Assembly (NCBI GenBank): GCA_028718545.1
Contig: JAQULT010000015.1
Coordinates: forward strand, 1-38,430
DNA from: Fidelibacterota bacterium
GTDB lineage: Bacteria > Fidelibacterota > Fidelibacteria > Fidelibacterales > Fidelibacteraceae
Direction of reading: 5' to 3'
DNA length: 38,430 nucleotides
Below, piece after piece: positions 7,722 to 16,362 of this stretch. A program made the position numbers and the translations under genes. Numbering within the stretch: the stretch's first letter is position 1; each line of letters starts with the position of its first letter. A model generated the notes under the pieces. That model was not told where the DNA came from. It saw only the letters and a program-made list of their open reading frames with translations, and did not search any database.

Positions 7722-8417
7722 TCAGAACGTATAGCCGATATTCACTTTTGCCGCAAGAAGCATCTTGGGTCCGGCAGGGACGTTCCAGGGGATAATATAG
7801 GTCATTTTCGGGGTAATATACCAGTTTTTTAACGCAAGATAGGTTCCCGCCTGCAGAGAAATGTCCGAAAGTCCGGCCGGCATGCTGACGCCGAAACAGG
7901 TATGAGGGAAAAGATCCAGACCGGCTCCCAGCATGAACTGGAACGGCAGAAAGGTATCCCAGGTATAGGCGGCGCTGAATTTCCAGTACCAGCTCCGGAT
8001 AAAGGGATCGAAGTGGCTTTCGATAAAATAGGGGATGCGGGATTTCAGGTCCGAAAAATTCAGGTTCAGCGCCAGGGTCGCGTCCGGCATGTCGCTGCGT
8101 CCGGGATAAAAGGTCGCGGAAATGCCGCCGCTCAGGTACATTCGTTCCCGGAGTTCATGGTAATAATTCAGCAGGATACCGGTCTCGCGATAGGCGGAAA
8201 AATTCCCCAGGCTGTTCACGTACCAGGGTGCGATACTGATATTGTATTTGGTAAGATAAGCCGAGGCGTTCAGCGCAAAGACCGGCACTGCGCCCGCCGG
8301 AACAAAGCGCCGGAAGGCATAACGGCTGGCGATCTCTGCATTAACATCCAGATAGATCTGTGCTGCGGCAAGATGGAAAAAACACAGGATCAGTAGCAGG
8401 GAAGATTTTTTTATCAT
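7722..8417 (-). CDS. predicted outer-membrane beta-barrel-like protein
   Basis: The product is 231 residues from ATG 8417, or 236 from a GTG at 8432 that has GGAGG only three bases upstream; the sequence does not settle which. A signal peptide (SSLLLILCFFHLAAA) precedes a body of alternating hydrophobic and polar stretches rich in Tyr, Phe, Asn and Gly (NISIAPWYVNSLGNF, YRETGILLNYYHEL, MYLSGGISATFYPG). It ends in aromatic Phe (NIGYTF). This is the pattern of a small outer-membrane barrel whose last residue is Phe, recognised by the BAM machine. I cannot name a family. It is the first gene of the unit leading to RlpA-SPOR and Ste24, and faces the GH57 gene across a divergent promoter region. 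Confidence 0.65.
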   Translation of the reverse strand: MIKKSSLLLILCFFHLAAAQIYLDVNAEIASRYAFRRFVPAGAVPVFALNASAYLTKYNISIAPWYVNSLGNFSAYRETGILLNYYHELRERMYLSGGISATFYPGRSDMPDATLALNLNFSDLKSRIPYFIESHFDPFIRSWYWKFSAAYTWDTFLPFQFMLGAGLDLFPHTCFGVSMPAGLSDISLQAGTYLALKNWYITPKMTYIIPWNVPAGPKMLLAAKVNIGYTF

Positions 8418-8497
8418 ATTGAATGTTAACACATTCCTCCGAATAAATCAACACGCAATCCCTGCCTCCCGCGGAAAAAGTCTTCGTTCTTCCCGCG

Positions 8498-8521
8498 TTA
8501 TTGCCTATATTCCGGCAATAA
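8498..8521. promoter_or_regulatory. 8-base inverted repeat around a TATATT box upstream of the GH57 gene
   Basis: TTATTGCC (8498-8505) and GGCAATAA (8514-8521) are perfect complements separated by eight bases that contain TATATT (8506-8511). TATATT at this distance (33 bases before the ATG) would suit a -10 box, although no good -35 lies 17 bases upstream. An operator placed across the -10 would allow repression. GGAG at 8531-8534 is the ribosome binding site of the downstream gene. Confidence 0.4.
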
Positions 8522-8543
8522 GCACCCGTTTGGAGAATACAAA

Positions 8544-11000
8544 ATGAAAAAACTCTTTTTCTTTTTTACGTTATTTGCTCTGATCCATGCAAATCCGCCG
8601 GTTTATATTGCCTTTCTCTGGCATATGCATCAGCCGGTCTATTATCCCGGCGAGGATGTGATCCAGAGTGCCGCTGCAAATCATTACAGCTTCAATCTGC
8701 TGGATGTGTTCAACTCCCGCTATGGTCCCTACACTGCCTGGCCGGCGTCCGCAGTGACAAAAGGCATCAATGCCGGACTGGGGCATCTGGGCGCGCAGGT
8801 AAGTTTTTCGGGTTCGCTGATCCAGAATCTGAACCGCCTGGAAAGTGCGGGAAATGCGAACTTTTCGAACTGGAAATCTTCCTGGAATTCCATCAGGATT
8901 CGTCTGACCGTCTCCGGCAATCCCCGCATCGATATGGTGGCCTTCGGCGAATATCATCCGCTGATGCCGCTGACGGAATACCGGGACATCCGCGATCAGA
9001 TCCGCATGCACAAGGACAGTTTTGCGGAAAATTTCAGCGGCGAATACTCCAAAGGCATTTTTCCTCCCGAGAACGCCTTTTCCCTGCACATGATCCCGGG
9101 CCTGCTTGATGAAGGCATTGAATGGGTGCTGGTGGACAACGTGCATATGGAGCGAAGCTGTACAAATTATCCTTACAGTACGGGTGGCGGATTGTACGAA
9201 CCCAACCGTGCGGATGTCCGGAATCCGGACCCCGGCGACTGGAAACAGCTGAACAATCTCTGGGCGCCGACCAAAGTTTCCGCCGCCTGGGGGCATCGCC
9301 CGCACTATACCGAATATATTGAACCGGAAACGGGCGAGAGCCGGAAGATCATCGTAGTTCCGGCTTCCCGCTACCTGGGAAACGAGGATGGGCGCGGCGG
9401 CTTCGGCGCGCTGCTTTACGAAGATGTTATCAGCCAGCTGGAATCCTTCAACACGGATTCGCAGCACCCCATACTGATCGTTCTGCATCATGACGGCGAC
9501 AATTACGGCGGCGGCACGGATTCCTATTACGGCAGTAACTTTGACAACTTTGTCAGCTGGCTGAACAGCGAGCCCGATCGTTTTGTCTGCACTACGGTCC
9601 AGGATTACCTGGACATGTTCCCGCCCGATCCCGCGGATATCATCCATGTGGAGCCCGGCAGCTGGAGCGGAGCAGACAACGGCGATCCGCAGTACCGCAA
9701 GTGGCTCGGGGAGCCGGGCAGTGACGGTTACTCGCCGGACCGCAACAGCTGGGGCGTGATCACGGCGGCCAGGAATATTTTGCGGACGGCGGAACAGATG
9801 GCCCCCGGATCTGCCGCGCTTCCCCAAGCCCGCGAATATCTGGCTATGGCGCAGACTTCCTGTTACTGGTATTGGGACGGTTCCGAAGGCGGGCTTTGGG
9901 ATTCCCATCCCTCTCGCGCGGCCAACCTGGCTGTCGAAAATCTTAGCGCCATTCTTGCGGCCGGAACAGACGAAACCCCGCCTGCCATTTTTCTGCCGCA
10001 GCGCGATCCTTACAATCCCGGTGCGACGGAATTTACTGTTGCCCAGACTTCGGATATGACGGTTTGGAGCTATGTCTACGATCATGCGGGACTGAGCCGT
10101 GTCGATTTGAAGTACCGGGAAGATCAGGACGGTCTGCCATCCGCCGGAAATGCCACTTACGCCGGCGCTCCGGGTGTGGGGGACTGGCAAAGCATTTCCA
10201 TGAGCGGGATCAGCATCGCGTCCCGGACCAATCCGCTGCCCCTTTACAAGGCAAGGGAATATTCGGCACAGATCAGCGGAAAAAACGAGATCCTGCTGGA
10301 TTACTATGTCGAGGCCGAAGATGTGCACGGCAATATTGCGCGTTCCCCCATCCAGCAGGTATGGATCGGCGAATACAGCGGCGGCGCTGCAGGCGGCGGG
10401 CTGAGCTGGACTCCGCTGAATCCTGCTCCGGACGACAGCATTACCATCAGCATAACAGGCGCCGGAATCGCCGCTACCCTGCACTGGGGCGTCAACGGCT
10501 GGCAGCAGCCCAATGCGGTGTACCGGCCGGCGGGCACAACCTTATGGAACGATAATGTAGCGGCGCGCACGCCGATGAACGGTCCGGCGGACAATACGCT
10601 CAGTATCACGGTCGGACCCTTCAACAGTCCCTTGCAAACGGTCGCTTCACTGGATTTTGTGATCCATTACAGCGATGACACCTGGGATAACAACCAGGGA
10701 AACGATTATCATATTCCGGTACAAGAGCCCGTCACGGCAAGCAGCGGCGGAACGCTGGCAAGGTTGCTCGCCTTCCCGAATCCCGGAAAAGACATATTTA
10801 CTCTCCGCTATGATCAGGCAGGCGCGGATGCGGCCACGTTGCGCATTTTCGATCTTGCCGGGCGCTGTTTGCTGACGCGGCGCGTCGCTGCCGCCGAACA
10901 GCCTATTGATATCCGTTCGCTGCCCCAGGGAATGTATATCATAACCCTGACACCCAAAAACGGGCAGCCTGTCATAAAAATGAAGTACCTGAAGTTATAG
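8544..11000 (+). CDS. secreted glycoside hydrolase family 57 protein with T9SS sorting domain
   Basis: The 818-residue protein has a signal peptide (1-16). The GH57 catalytic domain (about 18-460) begins with the diagnostic AFLWHMHQPVYY. The candidate nucleophile is Glu176 in FPPENAF, and HHDGDNYGGG (315-324) holds the candidate acid/base Asp. After a linker, residues about 495-610 form a beta-sandwich, and about 615-727 resemble starch-binding CBM25/53-like modules (TLHWGVNGWQQP). Residues 740-818 are a type A Por/T9SS C-terminal sorting domain (FPNPGKDIFTLRY, RIFDLAGRCL, LPQGMYII, KMKYLKL). GH57 enzymes act on alpha-glucans such as starch or pullulan, so this should be surface-exposed or released alpha-glucanase. 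It stands alone between two non-coding stretches. Confidence 0.9.
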   Translation: MKKLFFFFTLFALIHANPPVYIAFLWHMHQPVYYPGEDVIQSAAANHYSFNLLDVFNSRYGPYTAWPASAVTKGINAGLGHLGAQVSFSGSLIQNLNRLESAGNANFSNWKSSWNSIRIRLTVSGNPRIDMVAFGEYHPLMPLTEYRDIRDQIRMHKDSFAENFSGEYSKGIFPPENAFSLHMIPGLLDEGIEWVLVDNVHMERSCTNYPYSTGGGLYEPNRADVRNPDPGDWKQLNNLWAPTKVSAAWGHRPHYTEYIEPETGESRKIIVVPASRYLGNEDGRGGFGALLYEDVISQLESFNTDSQHPILIVLHHDGDNYGGGTDSYYGSNFDNFVSWLNSEPDRFVCTTVQDYLDMFPPDPADIIHVEPGSWSGADNGDPQYRKWLGEPGSDGYSPDRNSWGVITAARNILRTAEQMAPGSAALPQAREYLAMAQTSCYWYWDGSEGGLWDSHPSRAANLAVENLSAILAAGTDETPPAIFLPQRDPYNPGATEFTVAQTSDMTVWSYVYDHAGLSRVDLKYREDQDGLPSAGNATYAGAPGVGDWQSISMSGISIASRTNPLPLYKAREYSAQISGKNEILLDYYVEAEDVHGNIARSPIQQVWIGEYSGGAAGGGLSWTPLNPAPDDSITISITGAGIAATLHWGVNGWQQPNAVYRPAGTTLWNDNVAARTPMNGPADNTLSITVGPFNSPLQTVASLDFVIHYSDDTWDNNQGNDYHIPVQEPVTASSGGTLARLLAFPNPGKDIFTLRYDQAGADAATLRIFDLAGRCLLTRRVAAAEQPIDIRSLPQGMYIITLTPKNGQPVIKMKYLKL

Positions 11001-11012
11001 AACAGCGGGAAC

Positions 11013-11060
11013 AGCTTGAGTCAAGTTGAGGCAATATTGCAGTAAAAACTTGACTCAAGC
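11013..11060. repeat. TTGAGTCAA-type palindrome, inverted pair, copy 2
   Basis: GCTTGAGTCAAGTT (11013-11026) is the exact reverse complement of AACTTGACTCAAGC (11047-11060), with a 20-base loop. Each arm is itself a palindrome (CTTGA-G-TCAAG), so the element is a doubled copy of the core. A 14-base stem would form in RNA. It lies just after the GH57 stop codon and before a separate conventional terminator. Confidence 0.7.
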
Positions 11061-11096
11061 GATTAAAAACAATAAACAATAATCCCCCCAAAAGCG

Positions 11097-11132
11097 AAAA
11101 ATGCCGACACTTGGGGTGGTGTCGGCATTTTT
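11097..11132. terminator. intrinsic terminator downstream of the GH57 gene
   Basis: AAAAATGCCGACAC-type arm (11097-11110) pairs perfectly with GTGTCGGCATTTT (11119-11132) around an eight-base loop (TTGGGGTG). The arms are flanked by A and T runs, so it could terminate transcription in either direction. It probably closes the GH57 transcript. Confidence 0.85.
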
Positions 11133-11322
11133 CTACACAGGAGGGAACTTAAAAATATCTTTATCGATTCTTTTTTATTGGTTCCTGCAAGATGGAAAAG
11201 AACGATTCTGTTCTATTATACAATATTAATTTTACGCTGTCAAATAAAATAATGCTTTGTTTGCACTTTTTTAGGACTTAAATTCACTGGCTTTTTTGAA
11301 AGGACCGAAGGTAGTTTTAACG

Positions 11323-11973
11323 ATGATTATTGCAATTGACGGGCCTTCCGGATCCGGAAAAAGTTCCACCGCAAAACAGGTCGCAATTGCATTGGGCTAT
11401 GTCTACCTCGACACCGGTGCCATGTACCGCGCGGCCGCTGTGGGCGTTCTGCGTTCCGGGATCGATCCCGAAGACGAAATTGCGGTGGCAAATGCGGTCA
11501 GGTCCATGGATATCGGGTTCTGCGGGGACAAGATCCTGCTGAACGGCGAAGATGTCTCTGTGGAGATCCGCCGCGATGCCGCCAATAAAGCCGTCACCCC
11601 CGTCAGCGCCAATCCTGCCGTTCGCGACCTGATGGTCGAAAAACAACGCGCCTTTGCACGGAACCACAATGTGGTGATGGAAGGCCGGGATATCGGTACC
11701 GTGGTCTTTCCCGACGCGGACTTCAAATTCTTTCTGACGGCGGACCTGGACGTCCGCGCAAGACGAAGAATGCGGGAAGCGCCCGAAAAACTCGGTTTTG
11801 AAGCCGTCCGCGCCGATCTGCAGCGCCGGGACGAACGCGATTCCACCCGCGCCCATTCTCCCCTGCGCAAAGCGGAAGATGCCCGGGAGATCGATACGGG
11901 TCATTTGACATTTGATGAACAGGTTGATAAGATCTTATCAATAATAGAAGAGCCAAAACATGGAGGAAAATGA
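11323..11973 (+). CDS. cmk: cytidylate kinase
   Basis: Cmk phosphorylates CMP and dCMP using ATP. The 216-residue protein starts at ATG 11323 (MIIAIDGPSGSGKSSTAK), placing the P-loop at the normal position; the frame extends upstream only through a TTG. YLDTGAMYRAAA (nucleotide binding), VVMEGRDIGTVVFPDADFKF (CMP site) and the Arg-rich lid (RRDERDSTRAHSPL) are all present. It is followed directly by rpsA, whose binding site lies inside the end of cmk and whose ATG begins one base after the cmk stop. This cmk-rpsA pairing is conserved in many bacteria. Expression is probably driven from the AT-rich region upstream. Confidence 0.95.
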   Translation: MIIAIDGPSGSGKSSTAKQVAIALGYVYLDTGAMYRAAAVGVLRSGIDPEDEIAVANAVRSMDIGFCGDKILLNGEDVSVEIRRDAANKAVTPVSANPAVRDLMVEKQRAFARNHNVVMEGRDIGTVVFPDADFKFFLTADLDVRARRRMREAPEKLGFEAVRADLQRRDERDSTRAHSPLRKAEDAREIDTGHLTFDEQVDKILSIIEEPKHGGK

Positions 11974-14205
11974 ATGGCTGAAGAGTTGAAGAACGTTAAA
12001 CCCGTTAACCCTCAGGAAGAGGCCGTTGAGGTCGAAGACAAAGAAAGCGTCACGACCGAAGGCAATGAGGCACTGGAAGAAGTCAGCGAAGTGAAAGTCG
12101 AAGAAAGCGCTGACGAAGAAAAGACCGCAGAAGAAAACGCAGAAGAAGGAGCTACCGAAGAAAAAAGCGCCGAAGAAGCTGCGGAAGAAGCTACGGAAAA
12201 AGAAACATCTGCGGAAACGGAAGAAAAGACCGGAGAAAGTGCCGAACCGGTGACTGAGACTGTAAAAAAACACACCGGTGACATCTATGAACAGATCCGC
12301 GTTGTCAAACGCGAAGATATCGCGTCCGAAAAAGCCGCCGATATCAATCCCGAACTTGAAAAGATGTACGAAAAGACCCTGAACAAGTTCAGCAGTAACG
12401 AACGCGTCAACGGGCATGTGATCCGCATCACCGATAAAGAGGTGGTCGTGGATATCGGTTTCAAATCCGAAGGTTTGATTCCCGTTGAGGAATTCGGCAA
12501 CAATATCCCGGAACTCGGCGACGAGATCGAGATCTTTGTGGACAAGATCGAAGACCGCAAGGGCCAGCTGATCCTTTCCAAGAAAAAGGCCGATTTCCTG
12601 CGTGCCTGGGAACGCCTGAAAGAAGTTCATGAATCCGACGGCGTCATCGAGGGTTATATTGTCAAACGCATCAAAGGCGGTATGGTAGTGGATCTCGGCG
12701 GTGTGGAAGGTTTCCTTCCCGGCTCCCAGATTGATGTGCGCCCCGTCACGGATTTTGATGCCTTCGTCGGAAAAACCCTGGAACTCAAGATCGTCAAGCT
12801 CAACGAAGCCCGCAAGAATATCGTGGTGAGCCGCAAGGAGATCCTGGAAGACGCGCTGAAAGAAAAACGCGAAGAACTGCTGAGCCAGATCCAGGTCGAT
12901 CAGGTCCTGAAAGGCCGGGTGAAGAATATCACCGATTTCGGCGCCTTCATCGATCTTGGCGGTATCGACGGATTGCTGCATATCACCGATATGTCCTGGG
13001 GACGCATCAAGCATCCTTCGGAAATGCTTTCCATCGATGATGTGGTTGAAGTCAAGGTCATCGATTATAATACCGAAAAACAGCGGGTATCACTGGGTAT
13101 GAAACAGCTCGAAGCCCATCCCTGGGAAGATATCGAACAGAAATATCCCATCGATTCCGTTGTCAAGGGCCGCGTGGTATCCATTACCAACTACGGCGTT
13201 TTTGTCGAACTCGAAAAGGGCGTTGAAGGCCTGATCCATATCTCCGAGATGAGCTGGACCCAGCATATCAAGCATCCTTCCGAGATCTACCAGATCAACG
13301 ACGAGGTCGAAGCCCGCGTGCTGGCTATCGATTCCCATGAACGCAAGATCTCCCTGGGCGTCAAACAGCTGCAGCCGGATCCCTGGGATCAGCTCGAAAA
13401 GAAATACGCACCGGGAATGAAGGTGAAGGGCATTGTCCGCAACCTGACCCAGTTCGGAGCCTTTGTCGAGATCGAAGAAGGCATTGACGGACTCATTCAT
13501 GTTTCCGACCTTTCCTGGATCAAGGTGGTCCGTCATCCCAAAGAGATTCTGCAGAAAGATCAGGAGATCGAGGTCATGATCCTCGAGATCAACAGCGAGA
13601 CCCGCAAGATCTCCCTGGGCTACAAGCAACTTGAAAGCAATCCCTGGGAAGCCCTGGATAATAAATACAAGTCCGGAAAAATGGTCAAGGCCAAGGTTCT
13701 GAAGATCCTGGACAAAGGCATTATCATGACCATCGAAGGCGAAGAGGTTGAAGCCATTGTTCCGCTGAACAACATGAATAAAAAGGAAAAACGCGATTAT
13801 ACCCGTGATATCAAGCCTGGCGACGAACTTGAACTCCGTGTGGTGGAAGTCCGTCATGACGACCGCAAGATCGTGCTTTCCAGCGACGATCTGGCAATGT
13901 CGGAAGACGACAAGGATATAGCCCGCGTTATGGCAAAACAGGAAGAAGTGACGCAGAAGATAGAAATCCCGGAAGCGATCCTTACGAAGCTCCAGGATAA
14001 GAAATCCCGCAAGAAAGCGGAAACTGCCGAAACGGGAACGGTTGAAACGGAACCCGCCGAAGCGGAAGAAGTGAAGAAGCCCAAATCCGCCAAAGCCAAA
14101 AAAGCCGAAACGGAAGATAGCGAAAAAGCCGAAAGCGAAGCGGTCCAGGCCGAAGAAACCCCCGAAAGCGGGGAAGCCGAAAGCGCGGACAGCGAAAGCA
14201 AATAA
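11974..14205 (+). CDS. rpsA: 30S ribosomal protein S1 with long acidic extensions
   Basis: S1 binds mRNA and helps its docking on the 30S subunit. Six S1 (OB-fold) repeats can be followed: about 144-205, 222-288, 307-378, 393-465, 480-550 and 567-637. Repeats three to five carry the best RNA-binding signature (TDFGAFIDLGGIDGLLHITD and equivalents). Beyond the usual ~560 residues there is an N-terminal extension of about 100 residues and a C-terminal tail of about 90, both almost wholly Glu, Ala, Lys, Ser and Thr. The total is 743 residues. ATG at 11974 follows GGAGG by seven bases. The transcript ends at the hairpin just downstream. Confidence 0.95.
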   Translation: MAEELKNVKPVNPQEEAVEVEDKESVTTEGNEALEEVSEVKVEESADEEKTAEENAEEGATEEKSAEEAAEEATEKETSAETEEKTGESAEPVTETVKKHTGDIYEQIRVVKREDIASEKAADINPELEKMYEKTLNKFSSNERVNGHVIRITDKEVVVDIGFKSEGLIPVEEFGNNIPELGDEIEIFVDKIEDRKGQLILSKKKADFLRAWERLKEVHESDGVIEGYIVKRIKGGMVVDLGGVEGFLPGSQIDVRPVTDFDAFVGKTLELKIVKLNEARKNIVVSRKEILEDALKEKREELLSQIQVDQVLKGRVKNITDFGAFIDLGGIDGLLHITDMSWGRIKHPSEMLSIDDVVEVKVIDYNTEKQRVSLGMKQLEAHPWEDIEQKYPIDSVVKGRVVSITNYGVFVELEKGVEGLIHISEMSWTQHIKHPSEIYQINDEVEARVLAIDSHERKISLGVKQLQPDPWDQLEKKYAPGMKVKGIVRNLTQFGAFVEIEEGIDGLIHVSDLSWIKVVRHPKEILQKDQEIEVMILEINSETRKISLGYKQLESNPWEALDNKYKSGKMVKAKVLKILDKGIIMTIEGEEVEAIVPLNNMNKKEKRDYTRDIKPGDELELRVVEVRHDDRKIVLSSDDLAMSEDDKDIARVMAKQEEVTQKIEIPEAILTKLQDKKSRKKAETAETGTVETEPAEAEEVKKPKSAKAKKAETEDSEKAESEAVQAEETPESGEAESADSESK

Positions 14206-14225
14206 GCGTAAAACCTTTATGATAG

Positions 14226-14254
14226 AAAAGCCGCTTTTCAAAAGCGGCTTTTTA
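14226..14254 (+). terminator. intrinsic terminator of cmk-rpsA
   Basis: AAAAGCCGCTTTT and AAAAGCGGCTTTT form a near-perfect GC-centred hairpin immediately after the rpsA stop codon, followed by a T-rich tail (TTTTTATTTTT). It is a typical rho-independent terminator. Confidence 0.9.
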
Positions 14255-14402
14255 TTTTTACCGACATATTGCAGGAAAAGCCGTAAAACTCGCGAATAAT
14301 TGAATTAATATCGGGGTTTTTGTCGAAATGATGTATGTTAAACGTATTTTGAATTGTAAAATCAACGGATAATGGTTACATTTAACAAATCATCAGGAAT
14401 TT

Positions 14403-15338
14403 ATGATGAAAAAAACATTACCGAAAATCATTGTTGTCCTGGCCGCCATCCTCTTCTGGTTTCTGGTCGTCTCCGGACAGAAATATGTCAGCGTGGTCGA
14501 TCTGCCGCTGGAGGTCTATGAACCGCGTCAGGACAAGACGCTGGGGAAAAGCCTTCCCGAGAAAGTACGCGTAAGGATCGAAGGTCCCGGACGCGCAATT
14601 TATTTGCTGCGTTTTAAGAAAAACGTTTCCCTGGTTCTGGATGTGGGAACGGTCAATGACGGCGAGCGCATTTCATTGAAAAGTTATTTTGAAGCACGCC
14701 CGAACCAGGTTATCCTGGGGAAGGAAATGCGCTTTCTGGAGATCGTCTATCCCGACAGTATCGATATCGTGATCGAAGACCGCATCAGCCGCAGTATCCC
14801 GGTCAGGGTGTTTTCGGATATTACCGTCCGTCCGGGATATGTGCAAACTTCCCAGCCGCAGGCGGCTCCGGTCAGCGTGGAAGGTCCCTTGACGGTCCTG
14901 GAAAAGATCAGCCATATTTCCACGCAGCCGCTGAAACGCGAAAATGCGGATCTGTCCTTCGATGCGCTCTTGCCGCTGGTCAATCCGCTGCCGGAACTGC
15001 TAAAGATCAGTCCCGAAGCCGTTAACGTCCATGTCGATATCGAGGTCATCGGAGAACGCAGTATCAGCGGCATCCCGGTCCAGATCCGGAATCAGCCTGC
15101 CGAACTGCAGATCAAGGCCATTCCCGCGACGGTAACACTGCATTTTACCGGTGGGAATTCCCGTATCCAAAAACTGAACGCAGGGGATTTTACGGTATAT
15201 TTTGATTATTTGACACAGTGGTTGCCGAACAAGCATTACTACACTCCGCGTGTGATTGAAGCAACGGATGTACTGGATGTCACGGCCATCAGTCCCGAAC
15301 GGGTCGAGATCATCGTAAGCAGGAAAAATCATCCATGA
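14403..15338 (+). CDS. YbbR-like domain protein
   Basis: The 311-residue protein has one N-terminal membrane segment (IIVVLAAILFWFLVVSG) followed by an extracytoplasmic region of consecutive YbbR-type beta repeats (VRIEGPGRAIYLL, PVRVFSDITVRPGY, VSVEGPLTVLEKIS, IPVQIRNQPAELQ). In Firmicutes the YbbR protein CdaR regulates the c-di-AMP cyclase CdaA; no cyclase gene is visible here, so that role is only a possibility. ATG ATG at 14403 follows an AGGAA site. Its stop overlaps the tsaD start by four bases (ATGA), making it the first gene of the long tsaD-aro operon. Confidence 0.8.
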   Translation: MMKKTLPKIIVVLAAILFWFLVVSGQKYVSVVDLPLEVYEPRQDKTLGKSLPEKVRVRIEGPGRAIYLLRFKKNVSLVLDVGTVNDGERISLKSYFEARPNQVILGKEMRFLEIVYPDSIDIVIEDRISRSIPVRVFSDITVRPGYVQTSQPQAAPVSVEGPLTVLEKISHISTQPLKRENADLSFDALLPLVNPLPELLKISPEAVNVHVDIEVIGERSISGIPVQIRNQPAELQIKAIPATVTLHFTGGNSRIQKLNAGDFTVYFDYLTQWLPNKHYYTPRVIEATDVLDVTAISPERVEIIVSRKNHP

Positions 15339-16351
15339 CAGATCCGGACCTTTTCCCCTGTATACTCGGGATAGAATCCTCCTGCGACGAGACCAGTGCG
15401 GCGGTGCTGGAGGGATTCCATGTGCGTTCGCACATCGTGTATTCCCAGATGATCCATAAAAAATACGGTGGTGTCGTGCCCGAACTGGCCAGCCGCGCGC
15501 ACGAACACGCCATTTCGCAGGTGGTACACGCCGCATTTGAAGCTTCCGGAAAAAGCCCGGAGGACATCGATGCGCTAGCCGTAACCTACGGACCGGGTTT
15601 AATGGGCGCACTGCTGGTCGGACTGAATTACGCCAAGGGTTTTGCCCTAGCCCGGGACATCCCCCTGATCGGTGTGAACCATGTGGAAGCGCATCTCTAC
15701 GCACCCATGCTGGAGTTTCCCGAACTGAAACCGCCCTTTCTCAGTCTTCTGGTCTCCGGCGGGCATACCATGCTGGTGGATGTGCGGGGGATGCGGGATT
15801 TTAGCATTCTGGGCAGTACCCGCGACGATGCGGCGGGAGAGTCCTTTGACAAGACCGCGCGCCTTCTGCAGATCGGTTATCCCGGGGGACCGGTCATCGA
15901 CACCCTCTCGGATTCCGGGAATCCGCGCGCGCTGCGTTTCCCACGCTCCCTGCTGGAAGCCGACAGCCTGGACTTCAGCTTCAGTGGAATGAAAACGGCG
16001 GTACTGAACCATGTGCGTAAACATCCGGAGCTGTCGGATAAGGAAAAAGCGGATATCGCGGCCAGTTTTCAGGAAGCGGTCGTAGATGTGCTGAAAGAAA
16101 AATTGCGCAGAGCGGTGCGGGCCAGCGGACACAAGCGCGTCGTACTGGCCGGCGGCGTGGCGGCAAATCGCCGTCTGCGCGCGGAATTGAAAAAGATGGC
16201 GGAGAAAATGCAGCTGGAATTGTATTATCCGCCTTTGGAATATTGTACGGACAACGCGGCAATGATCGCCGCTACCGGCGTGATGTACCAGCGTGCGGGA
16301 TTGTTCTCGGACCTGGAGATCGCCGCAGTTCCCAACCTGAAACTGGCGTAA
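15335..16351 (+). CDS. tsaD: tRNA N6-threonylcarbamoyladenosine transferase TsaD
   Basis: TsaD transfers the threonylcarbamoyl group to adenosine-37 of ANN-decoding tRNAs, working with TsaB and TsaE. The 338-residue protein has LGIESSCDETSAAVLEG at the start, KKYGGVVPELASRAHEHAI with the two metal-binding His residues, VTYGPGLMGALLVGLNYAKG, LVSGGHTMLV, and late VVLAGGVAANRRLR and CTDNAAMIA. All ASKHA-fold motifs are in order and the length is typical. It overlaps ybbR at its start and is followed after eleven bases by the DAHP synthase gene, whose AAGGAG binding site begins in the tsaD stop codon. Confidence 0.96.
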   Translation: MTDPDLFPCILGIESSCDETSAAVLEGFHVRSHIVYSQMIHKKYGGVVPELASRAHEHAISQVVHAAFEASGKSPEDIDALAVTYGPGLMGALLVGLNYAKGFALARDIPLIGVNHVEAHLYAPMLEFPELKPPFLSLLVSGGHTMLVDVRGMRDFSILGSTRDDAAGESFDKTARLLQIGYPGGPVIDTLSDSGNPRALRFPRSLLEADSLDFSFSGMKTAVLNHVRKHPELSDKEKADIAASFQEAVVDVLKEKLRRAVRASGHKRVVLAGGVAANRRLRAELKKMAEKMQLELYYPPLEYCTDNAAMIAATGVMYQRAGLFSDLEIAAVPNLKLA

Positions 16352-16362
16352 AGGAGTCTAAA

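Larger units (their letters stand above)
11001..11322. other. 322-base intergenic region between GH57 and cmk
   Basis: It contains, in order, a long inverted pair of the TTGAGTCAA element (11013-11060), a strong GC-rich hairpin terminator (11097-11132), and about 190 AT-rich bases that should hold the cmk-rpsA promoter. I could not fix a -35/-10 pair in it with confidence; the bases around 11212-11226 (tctattatacaatat) are the most promoter-like. No gene is seen. Confidence 0.6.

Noticed and set aside
8571..10484. 637-residue minus-strand open frame opposite the GH57 gene
   Set aside because: The plus-strand frame carries a clear signal peptide, catalytic domain and sorting domain. The opposite frame has no recognisable motif.
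11938..14241. Two long minus-strand open frames (358 and 383 residues) opposite rpsA
   Set aside because: They mirror the Glu/Ala/Lys-rich codons of rpsA, are rich in Phe and have no family match or binding site; they are shadows.
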